Source: an uncultured Collinsella sp. (GTDB taxonomy: Bacteria; Actinomycetota; Coriobacteriia; Coriobacteriales; Coriobacteriaceae). Taken from it: a DNA stretch of 5,563 nucleotides. Position 1 is the first letter of the stretch. Every line of letters starts with the position of its first letter. Both the position numbers and the translations under genes were made by a program. This document shows, piece after piece, positions 1 through 5,266 of the stretch. The notes under the pieces were generated by a model that saw only the letters and a program-made list of their open reading frames with translations, was not told the origin of the DNA and did no database searches. The stretch covers positions 1-5,563 of the forward strand of contig CAAECW010000120.1 in NCBI GenBank assembly GCA_900754445.1, read 5' to 3'.

Positions 1-11
1 TAAAACCGACC

Positions 12-41
12 AAAATAAACCTGTCTCTATTTGGCAGGTTT
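12..41 (-). terminator. Intrinsic terminator closing the candidate RNA
   Basis: Read on the minus strand, AAACCTG (41-35) pairs perfectly with CAGGTTT (23-17) across an 11-base loop. An A and four T residues (16-12) follow. The stem has only 7 bp and the U-run is short, so it is a moderate terminator. On the plus strand the same stem has no T-run after it, which fixes the direction as minus. Position 41 is shared with the outer stem of the RNA just upstream, so the two can stack almost without a gap. The terminator could end a small RNA, or act as an attenuator for a minus-strand gene outside the window. Confidence 0.6.
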
Positions 42-162
42 CCCGTGGGGCGGGCACTGATGAAGTTTATCGCGAGTTCCGCACGCAAAGGAAAGCACTT
101 AATATGCTCTCCGTGCGAGCAGGACTGTAGAGCAGGAAACTTTACCTGCGGCCCCGCCGGGA
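41..162 (-). ncRNA. Candidate structured RNA of unknown family
   Basis: No gene occupies this stretch, but the minus-strand RNA folds into one long branchless structure. The closing helix is UCCCG (162-158) with CGGGA (45-41), then GGGGC (155-151) with GCCCC (51-47). GCA (149-147) pairs with UGC (56-54), and AAGUUU (142-137) pairs with AAACUU (68-63). A large asymmetric internal loop follows, of 19 bases (136-118) against 11 bases (79-69). The apical part is CGCAC (117-113) with GUGCG (84-80), a 5-base bulge, then GGAGAGCA (112-105) with UGCUUUCC (97-90) around a 7-base loop. One pair of that last stem is a G-U on the minus strand but would be an A-C mismatch on the plus strand, which supports the minus strand. 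It begins just past the pnp terminator and ends at another terminator. Two arms around an open bubble resemble the shape of 6S RNA, but it is short for that family and I recognise no family-specific motif. I see no convincing promoter. It may equally be the leader of the next minus-strand gene. The fold was derived by eye. Confidence 0.5.
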
Positions 163-167
163 ATAGC

Positions 168-198
168 AAAAGGGCGACCCCAGTCCGGAGTCGCCCTT
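168..198 (-). terminator. Intrinsic terminator of pnp
   Basis: On the minus strand AAGGGCGAC (198-190) pairs perfectly with GTCGCCCTT (178-170) over an 11-base loop, and the T-run continues to 168. The stem starts 23 bases after the pnp stop codon. The 9-bp GC-rich stem is strong. The U-run is only four long, and two of those bases lie in the stem, so some read-through into the RNA downstream is plausible. In the plus direction the sequence after the stem (GTTGAG) is not T-rich. Confidence 0.8.
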
Positions 199-221
199 GT
201 TGAGCTGCTTATGTGTAGCTG

Positions 222-2468
222 TTACTCGGCGTCGTGGTGACGGCGGGGCTTGCGGCCTCCGTTGTCGCCGGGACGGCGCGGACGGTCGCTGCGCTCGGAG
301 CGCTCGCGACGCGGACGCTCACGGCGCTGGAAGTGCTCGCCGTCGCCCTCTGAGGCCCCCTCGGCGCGAGCCGGGGCCTCGGGCTTATCCAGACGATCGA
401 GCGAAATCTTGCCGCGGTCATCGACTTCGATGACGACGACCTTGACCTCGTCGCCCACATTGAGGACGTCCTCGACCTTCTCCACGCGGCCCTTGGCGAC
501 GCGGGAGATGTGCAGCAGGCCGTCCTTACCGGGCAGCAGGTTGACGAAGGCGCCGAAGGGCTGGATGGAGACCACGCGACCGGTGTACTCCTCGCCCGGC
601 TCGGGAACCTTGATGATGAGCTTGATACGCTCGACGGCCTGGTCGACGGACTCGCCGGTGCCGCCGACAAAGACGGTGCCGTCCTCCTGGATGTCGACCG
701 AGGCGCCGGTCTCGTCCTGGATACCGCGGATGACCTTACCGCCGGAACCGATGACGTCGCGGATCTTGTCGGTCGGAACCTGGATGGAAACGATGCGCGG
801 AGCGGTGCTGCGCGTGGTGTGGCGCGGCTCGGGGATCACATCGAGCATCTTCTGCAGGATGAAGGCGCGACCCTCCTTGGCCTGCTGCAGAGCGCGGGCC
901 AGGATGTCGAAGGTGAGGCCGGTGGCCTTGTTGTCCATCTGCAGGGCGGTGATGCCCTCGGTGGTGCCGGTGACCTTAAAGTCCATGTCGCCCAGGAAGT
1001 CCTCGAGACCCTGGATGTCGGACAGCACCACGGTCTTGCCCTCCTCCTGGATCAGGCCCATGGCGATACCGGAGACCGGGCGCTTAATGGGCACGCCGCC
1101 GTCCATAAGGGCGAGCGTGGAGCCGCAGGTCGAAGCCATCGAAGAGGAGCCGTTGGACTCCATGACCTCGGAGACGACGCGGATGGCGTAGGGGAACTCG
1201 TTCTCGTCGGGAAGCACCGGAAGCAGAGCGCGCTCGGCCAGATTGCCATGGCCGATCTCGCGGCGCTTGGGGCTGCCCATGCGGCCGGTCTCGCCGGTGC
1301 AGAAAGGCGGGAAGTTGTAGTGGTGCATGTAGCGCTTGCCCTCGGTGGGCTCGATGGTATCCAGACGCTGGCCCTCGTTGAGCATGCCGAGCGAAAGAAC
1401 CGAGAGCACCTGGGTCTGGCCACGCTGGAACAAACCGGAGCCGTGAACGAGCGGCAGGTAGTTGTCCTTCACCATGATGGGACGGATCTCGTCGGCGGCA
1501 CGACCGTCGACGCGCTCACCGGTCTCGACGACCATGGTGCGCATGGCCTTCTTCTCGAGCTTCTTGAGCGCCACGGGGATCTCGCGCTCCCAAGCGGCCT
1601 GCTCCTCCTCGGTGAACTCGGCACGGATGGACTCCTTCAGAGCCTCAACCTTGCCGATACGGGAGAGCTTGTCGGCGTCACGAAGGGCGGCTGCCATCTC
1701 GTCGTAGTGGGCGAAGATGCGCTCCTGGACCTCCTCGACGGGCTGGTCGAGCGGGTACTCCTTCTTGACGATGGGGCCGTTGACCTGCTCCCACTCGGCG
1801 ACGAACTCGTCCTGAGCCTGGCAGAAAGCGGCAAGGGCCTCCTGGCCAAACTTCATGGCGGCGAGCATGTCGTCCTCGGAGATCTCCTCGGCGCCGGCCT
1901 CGACCATCGAGATGAAGTCGGCGGATCCGCCCAGCTCCAGGTCCAGATCGGAGTTCTCGCGCTCCTCGTAGGTGGGGTTGACGATAAACTCGCCGGTCTC
2001 CACGTTGCGGCCGATGCGCACGCAGGCAAGCGGGCCCTCGAAGGGCACGCCGCCGAGCGTCATGGCCAGGGAAGCACCCATGACGTTGATGACGTCAAAG
2101 GGGTTGACTTGGTCGGCAACAAGCGAGGTGGCGACGATGTGCACCTCGTTGCGGAAACCGTCCGGGAAGCTCGGGCGAATCGGACGGTCGATCATGCGCG
2201 CGGTGAGCGTGGCCTTCTCGCTGGGACGGCCCTCACGCTTGAGGTAGCCACCCGGGATGCGCCCTGCGGCGTACATCTTCTCGTTGAAGTCGACGGTCAG
2301 CGGGAAGAAGTCGTAGTTCTTGCGCTCCTTGGAGACGACCACGGTGTCGAGCATCGTGGTGTCGCCCTGCTTGACCAGGCAGGCGCCGGTGGCCTGCTTG
2401 GCAAGCTCGCCCGACTCGAAGGTGTAGGTCTTGCCGTACAGCTCAAAGGTCTTGGATACGAGTGTCAT
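222..2468 (-). CDS. pnp: Polynucleotide phosphorylase (PNPase)
   Basis: PNPase is a trimeric 3'-5' exoribonuclease that uses phosphate to release nucleoside diphosphates and can add 3' tails in reverse; it acts in cytoplasmic mRNA decay. The 748-residue protein is complete. It has a first RNase PH-like domain (about 10-230), a helical linker (about 240-310), the catalytic second RNase PH domain (about 320-545), a KH domain (about 556-615, GSGG loop at 574-577) and an S1 domain (about 625-693). Active-site residues are present by alignment to the E. coli enzyme: the KRR phosphate-binding segment at 401-403, SSS at 441-443, and D490, D496 and K498 in the D(x5)DFK segment. The tail after 700 is rich in Arg and Glu, likely disordered and RNA-binding. 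The start at 2468 is set by AAAGGAG (2479-2473) four bases upstream. It follows rpsO but has its own structured leader and terminator, so it is probably transcribed partly by read-through or from an unseen promoter. No frameshift or missing residue is visible. Confidence 0.98.
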   Translation of the reverse strand: MTLVSKTFELYGKTYTFESGELAKQATGACLVKQGDTTMLDTVVVSKERKNYDFFPLTVDFNEKMYAAGRIPGGYLKREGRPSEKATLTARMIDRPIRPSFPDGFRNEVHIVATSLVADQVNPFDVINVMGASLAMTLGGVPFEGPLACVRIGRNVETGEFIVNPTYEERENSDLDLELGGSADFISMVEAGAEEISEDDMLAAMKFGQEALAAFCQAQDEFVAEWEQVNGPIVKKEYPLDQPVEEVQERIFAHYDEMAAALRDADKLSRIGKVEALKESIRAEFTEEEQAAWEREIPVALKKLEKKAMRTMVVETGERVDGRAADEIRPIMVKDNYLPLVHGSGLFQRGQTQVLSVLSLGMLNEGQRLDTIEPTEGKRYMHHYNFPPFCTGETGRMGSPKRREIGHGNLAERALLPVLPDENEFPYAIRVVSEVMESNGSSSMASTCGSTLALMDGGVPIKRPVSGIAMGLIQEEGKTVVLSDIQGLEDFLGDMDFKVTGTTEGITALQMDNKATGLTFDILARALQQAKEGRAFILQKMLDVIPEPRHTTRSTAPRIVSIQVPTDKIRDVIGSGGKVIRGIQDETGASVDIQEDGTVFVGGTGESVDQAVERIKLIIKVPEPGEEYTGRVVSIQPFGAFVNLLPGKDGLLHISRVAKGRVEKVEDVLNVGDEVKVVVIEVDDRGKISLDRLDKPEAPARAEGASEGDGEHFQRRERPRRERSERSDRPRRPGDNGGRKPRRHHDAE

Positions 2469-2481
2469 TGTTCTCCTTTAC

Positions 2482-2552
2482 CCCACAGGCCCCTTGCCTG
2501 CGGGCTTCTCATGTGACGCGGGCCCCCTGCCCCCGCCACGCTTCAGAGCGTG
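2482..2552 (-). promoter_or_regulatory. Structured 5' leader of pnp, three hairpins
   Basis: Between the rpsO terminator and the pnp start the minus-strand RNA can form three successive hairpins. The first is CACGCU with AGCGUG (2552-2547 and 2542-2537) and a 4-base loop. The second is GCGGG with CCCGC (2536-2532 and 2522-2518). The third is CCCGCAGGC with GCCUGUGGG (2504-2496 and 2490-2482) around a 5-base loop. The third helix contains a G-U pair that would be A-C on the other strand, so it is better as a minus-strand RNA. It ends two bases before the SD (2479-2473), where protein binding or cleavage could affect translation. Autoregulation of PNPase through a 5' leader is known in E. coli, and an Actino-pnp RNA motif has been described upstream of actinobacterial pnp. 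I cannot verify the match to that consensus. Confidence 0.5.
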
Positions 2553-2571
2553 ATTGTTCGCGCCCTTACAC

Positions 2572-2603
2572 AAAAAGAGCGCCCCGCTGCGCAGGACGCT
2601 CTT
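2572..2603 (-). terminator. Strong intrinsic terminator after rpsO
   Basis: On the minus strand AAGAGCGTCCT (2603-2593) pairs with GGGGCGCTCTT (2585-2575) along 11 positions, including two T-G wobbles, with a 7-base loop. The T-run extends through 2572 (five T in a row). It starts 14 bases after the rpsO stop codon. It separates the rpsO and pnp messages, much as a terminator does between these genes in E. coli, though read-through remains possible. Confidence 0.9.
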
Positions 2604-2617
2604 AGCATGTACAAATC

Positions 2618-2896
2618 CTACTGGATGTTGTCGCGGATGCCCAGAGCCTTGATGAGCTCACGGTACTCGACGATGTCGTTCTTCTTGATGTAGGAAAGAA
2701 GACGACGACGACGACCGACGAGCATGAGCAGGCCACGACGGGTGTGGAAGTCCTTCTGGTGGGACTTCATGTGCTCGGTCAGCTCCTTGATGCGCTCGGA
2801 CAGGATGGCGACCTGAACCTTGGGGTTGCCGGTGTCGACCGGGGTGTTACCGAACTGGGCAGTCAGCTCCGCCTTGCGCTCTTTGGAAACAGTCAT
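2618..2896 (-). CDS. rpsO: 30S ribosomal protein S15
   Basis: S15 is a primary 16S rRNA-binding protein that helps form the central domain (platform) of the small subunit. The 92-residue product is close to the usual 89. Family hallmarks are visible: DTG at 21-23, a VQVAIL helix at 27-32, the rRNA-contacting SHQKDFHTRRGLL segment at 45-57, then the GRRRRLLSYIKK stretch at 61-72. I chose the ATG at 2896 because the family begins at this point (MTVSKERK) and a GAAAGGTG SD lies about six bases upstream. A longer in-frame reading from 2992 would add 32 residues that look nothing like S15 and would consume the leader. A terminator follows directly. S15 commonly represses its own synthesis through its mRNA leader, and the leader here has candidate switch stems. 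Confidence 0.97.
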   Translation of the reverse strand: MTVSKERKAELTAQFGNTPVDTGNPKVQVAILSERIKELTEHMKSHQKDFHTRRGLLMLVGRRRRLLSYIKKNDIVEYRELIKALGIRDNIQ

Positions 2897-3034
2897 TGTT
2901 TCACCTTTCGTTTTGCGTCGCCCACGGGCGACTCGATTCGCCTCGGACTGGGAAGCCGCCGGTGGAGCGAACAACCAAGGTCGAGGTACCAACAGGTCGG
3001 TATGTTACCACAAGCAGCCCGCGCCTGCGCATCA
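2897..3034 (-). promoter_or_regulatory. rpsO leader with competing stems (candidate S15 leader)
   Basis: The 138 bases between recO and rpsO hold no convincing gene. Close to the SD the minus-strand RNA can form GUCGCC with GGCGAC (2932-2927 and 2922-2917) around a CGUG loop. The upstream arm of that hairpin can instead pair, over five positions, with an earlier GGCGA (UCGCC at 2931-2927 with 2942-2938, 6-base loop), so the two stems exclude each other. CCUCG (2986-2982) can also pair with CGAGG (2944-2940) further out. Alternative structures next to the start codon fit the known behaviour of S15 leaders, which have been described in several phyla including Actinobacteria. I cannot match this to a published class. 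I see no clear -35/-10 pair; a weak TAACAT without a matching -35 lies around 3008-3003. Confidence 0.4.
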
Positions 3035-3043
3035 TCACCGACC
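2995..3043. repeat. Inverted repeat spanning the recO stop codon
   Basis: GGTCGGT at 2995-3001 is a perfect inverted copy of ACCGACC at 3037-3043, with 35 bases between the arms. The spacer itself contains GCAG (3014-3017) and CTGC (3025-3028), which can form a small inner hairpin. The right arm touches the recO stop codon (3035-3037). No T-run follows on the minus strand, so it is not a standard intrinsic terminator. It may mark the 3' end of recO mRNA or be the outermost helix of the rpsO leader; a 7-base match could also be chance. Confidence 0.3.
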
Positions 3044-3784
3044 CAACATGAATTCCATCGCGCGGAGGCGCTGATCGGTGTGCGTCGCAGCCCAAACATG
3101 CGAAAGCCCGAGCAGGAATGCCGCCGTATGCGGGTCGATTCGCTCGGCCATGAGCGCATCGAAGGTCATGGACATGAGGGCGCGCAGCCATGCGGTCTCA
3201 CCGGTCGACACCAGTTCGGCACCTGGAACGCTCGACGCGCACGACCCGCACATGAGACCGCCCGCCTGGGCTGAAAAATACGACAGCATGGGGTCTCCGC
3301 ACAGCACACAGGCCGAAAAATCGGGTCGATAGCCAACGTGCGACAGCAGCTTAAAGACATATGCCGCCACAAGTAGGTCCATATGCGCCGTGTCAAGCCC
3401 GCTGCCCACCAGGGCAAGCGCTCGCTGCGTGATGGCAAAGGTAAACGGGTCCTCGGCGTCCTCGAACGAGCACACGCGCGCAACCTCGGCGATCGCGCTT
3501 GCGGCGCAGGTCGTCTCGTAATCGGGCGCAGCGCCGAGCGGCGCCTCCATAAGCTCGGCCTGGGAAACCACGTCGAGTGACCGTCCATGTGCGAGCAGCA
3601 TATCGACCGTACAGAACAGCTCGCAGCGCGCAGCCAGGCGTCCGCCGGGTTTGCGGGCGCCCTTTGCCACGGCACGAACCTGCCGCCCCCGCTCGTCAAG
3701 CATCGTCAAGATCAGGTCGGTCTCTTTGAGCTTAGTCTTATCGAGCACGACCACTTTCGTGCGATATGTCCGGGAGCCTGCCAT
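3035..3784 (-). CDS. recO: DNA repair protein RecO
   Basis: RecO works with RecR (and RecF) to load RecA on SSB-coated single-stranded DNA and anneals complementary strands during gap repair. The 249-residue protein is of normal length. An N-terminal OB-fold (about 1-80) contains the typical opening TKVVVLDKTKLKETD (9-23) and GARKPGGRL (42-50). A helical C-terminal domain follows with a zinc-finger CxxC pair at C159/C162 and C179/C182. The ATG at 3784 gives the expected N-terminus. Its nearest SD-like AAGGA overlaps the era stop and lies 12 bases from the start, which is longer than ideal and has a GC-only spacer, so translation probably depends on ribosomes finishing era. Era stops 15 bases upstream. 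Location after era is common in Gram-positives. Confidence 0.95.
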   Translation of the reverse strand: MAGSRTYRTKVVVLDKTKLKETDLILTMLDERGRQVRAVAKGARKPGGRLAARCELFCTVDMLLAHGRSLDVVSQAELMEAPLGAAPDYETTCAASAIAEVARVCSFEDAEDPFTFAITQRALALVGSGLDTAHMDLLVAAYVFKLLSHVGYRPDFSACVLCGDPMLSYFSAQAGGLMCGSCASSVPGAELVSTGETAWLRALMSMTFDALMAERIDPHTAAFLLGLSHVWAATHTDQRLRAMEFMLGR

Positions 3785-3799
3785 GCGCGCCGCGCGTCC

Positions 3800-4867
3800 T
3801 TAGTCCTCGGCGTTATAGCCAAAGCGGCGAATCTGGGCCTCGTCGTCACGCCAGCCGGCCTTGACCTTCACGTCCAGCTCCAAAAAGACCTGCGTGCCAA
3901 AGATGCGCTCAAGATCGCGACGAGCGTCGATACCGATATGCTTGATCATCTCGCCGCCCTTGCCGATGATGATGCCCTTTTGGCCCTCGCGCTCGACGTA
4001 AATGGTGGCGTGCACGCGCAGCACCTTCTTGGTCTGCTCAAGCGCATCGCAGATCACGCCAACGGAGTGCGGAATCTCATCACGGGTGCGGCGCAAGACC
4101 TTCTCGCGCACAAACTCGGCAACGAGCGTCTCATCGGAAGCGTCGGTACCCATGTCCTCGGGGAACCAACGCGGACCCTCGGGCAAAAAGTGCGCAACGG
4201 TCTCGATAAAGGCATCGACGTTGAAGTTCTTGACCGACGACGTCACGATCTCATCGTCATATTCCATGAGCTCGTGGGCAGCCTTAAGCTGCTCCATGAC
4301 CTGTGCGGGGTCGGCCTCATCGGCCTTAGTGAGCACCAGAACCTTCTTGGAACGGGCGCATCTGACGCGCTCGGCAACCCAAGCGTCTCCCCTGCCGATA
4401 GGTTTGGTGGCATCAATCAAAAACGCGACGACGTCAACATCGTTCAGCTCGAACAACGCACTCTTGTTGAGCTCGGAACCCAGACCGTCCTTGGGCTTGT
4501 GGATACCCGGGGTATCGACAAAGACCAGCTGGTAGCCGGGACGGTTAACGACGGCGCGCATGCGGCGGCGGGTCGTCTGGGCCACCGGCGAGGTGATGGC
4601 GACCTTTTTGCCATAGCAGGCATTAAGCAGCGTGGACTTGCCAGCGTTGGGACGACCGACCAGGGCCACAAAGCCGCTGCGGAAACCGGGCTCCACGTCG
4701 CCAAAACCCGCGAGGTTGTCGTCCTCGTCGCACAGGGCGTCGAGTTCCTCGTCGCTCATACCCTCAAACGGGTCGAACTCCTCGACATCCTCGAGCTCCT
4801 CGGTATCCACCGCGTCCAGGGACTCGTCGTCCAAAATCTCATCGGTAGGCTGCATATTGTCGGACAT
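3800..4867 (-). CDS. era: GTPase Era with acidic N-terminal extension
   Basis: Era is an essential GTPase that binds the 3' end of 16S rRNA and acts in 30S subunit assembly. The 355 residues exceed the roughly 300 typical of the family. The excess is residues 1-62, with 26 Asp/Glu and no Lys or Arg. The GTPase domain follows: G1 GRPNAGKST at 71-79, switch I around PVAQTTRRR (94-102), G3 DTPG at 118-121, G4 TKAD at 180-183 and G5 around TSSVKN (209-214). The C-terminal type II KH domain has its GKGG loop at 302-305, followed by the usual VKVKAGWRDDE segment (333-343). G4 has Thr in place of the usual Asn, a variant I recall from actinobacterial Era. The start at 4867 has AAAGGG placed six bases upstream, directly after the dgkA stop. 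A start at M37 would remove much of the acidic part but has no well-spaced SD. The gene sits between dgkA and recO, 12 and 15 bases away. Confidence 0.97.
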   Translation of the reverse strand: MSDNMQPTDEILDDESLDAVDTEELEDVEEFDPFEGMSDEELDALCDEDDNLAGFGDVEPGFRSGFVALVGRPNAGKSTLLNACYGKKVAITSPVAQTTRRRMRAVVNRPGYQLVFVDTPGIHKPKDGLGSELNKSALFELNDVDVVAFLIDATKPIGRGDAWVAERVRCARSKKVLVLTKADEADPAQVMEQLKAAHELMEYDDEIVTSSVKNFNVDAFIETVAHFLPEGPRWFPEDMGTDASDETLVAEFVREKVLRRTRDEIPHSVGVICDALEQTKKVLRVHATIYVEREGQKGIIIGKGGEMIKHIGIDARRDLERIFGTQVFLELDVKVKAGWRDDEAQIRRFGYNAED

Positions 4868-4879
4868 GGGAATCCCTTT

Positions 4880-5257
4880 CTAAATAAAGCCGAGCGCGTG
4901 GGCAAATACCAGCAAGCCCACAATCGCGGCGGTGATGGAAAGAACGTATACGGAGGCGGCGGCGATGTCCTTCGCACGCTTGGCCAGCGGATGGAGCTCC
5001 TGGGTCGCCAGGTCGACGATGGCCTCCATGGCGGTATTGCAAAGCTCGCCGTGGATCACCAGGCCGCAACAGATGATAATCGTGGCCCACTCGGCAATGT
5101 CGAGCCCCACGATGCAGCCTGCAATGACGGTGCACACGCCCGCCACGAGCATGACCTTAATGTTGCGCTCGGTCTTGACGGCGGTGACGAAGCCCTCCAT
5201 AGCGTAAGAAAACGACTTTAAGAAGGACGGATGGTCCTTGTTCGATCCGGGAATCAT
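4880..5257 (-). CDS. dgkA: DgkA-family membrane kinase (probable undecaprenol kinase)
   Basis: This is a small integral-membrane kinase that phosphorylates a lipid alcohol with ATP. Characterised Gram-positive members mainly use undecaprenol, recycling the carrier lipid for cell-wall synthesis, so undecaprenol is the likelier substrate than diacylglycerol; that is inference. The 125 residues are of normal length. An amphipathic N-terminal part is followed by three membrane helices at about 33-50, 54-72 and 101-121. The signature GELCNTAMEAIVDL spans 70-83, and residues E71, N74, E78, D82, K96 and D97 correspond to the catalytic and metal-binding set of E. coli DgkA. The start at 5257 is supported by TAGGAG, which overlaps the ybeY stop, six bases upstream of the ATG. 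The ybeY stop is 9 bases upstream and the era start 12 bases downstream, so the gene is embedded in a coupled operon. Confidence 0.93.
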   Translation of the reverse strand: MIPGSNKDHPSFLKSFSYAMEGFVTAVKTERNIKVMLVAGVCTVIAGCIVGLDIAEWATIIICCGLVIHGELCNTAMEAIVDLATQELHPLAKRAKDIAAASVYVLSITAAIVGLLVFAHALGFI

Positions 5258-5266
5258 AGACGGCTC

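Noticed and set aside
57..63. CTGATGA on the plus strand, resembling the conserved core of a hammerhead ribozyme
   Set aside because: No stem II plus GAAA plus cleavage-site arrangement fits around it. The bases next to it pair better in the minus-strand fold described for this region.
60..104. Small plus-strand reading frame of 14 codons starting at ATG 60
   Set aside because: No SD precedes it and it lies inside the paired region of the minus-strand RNA. A frame of this length is expected by chance.
510..2516. Long open frame on the plus strand opposite pnp (668 codons)
   Set aside because: Its codons line up exactly with the reverse complements of pnp codons. Stops there would need TTA, CTA or TCA in pnp, which a GC-rich genome avoids. 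The translated product is a low-complexity Gly/Leu/Asp/Val-rich string with no domain.
2897..2992. Upstream start for rpsO at 2992 adding 32 residues
   Set aside because: The added residues do not resemble S15, and the normal start at 2896 has a well-placed SD.
2976..2993. T-box-like TTGGTACC in the rpsO leader
   Set aside because: Only part of the T-box core matches. I see no specifier stem and no terminator/antiterminator pair, and rpsO is not a typical T-box target.
2995..3030. Possible sigma-70 promoter (TAACAT as -10) upstream of rpsO
   Set aside because: The -10 matches only four of six positions and no reasonable -35 sits 16-18 bases upstream.
2893..3191. Minus-strand small frames overlapping the 3' part of recO and the rpsO leader
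   Set aside because: They are out of frame with recO, lack family resemblance and show the composition of shifted GC-rich coding sequence.
3587..5221. Long open frame on the plus strand opposite recO, era and dgkA (544 codons)
   Set aside because: It is in the same codon-aligned antisense register with all three genes, so it is explained by avoidance of TTA/CTA/TCA codons. It crosses several gene boundaries and has no recognisable domain.
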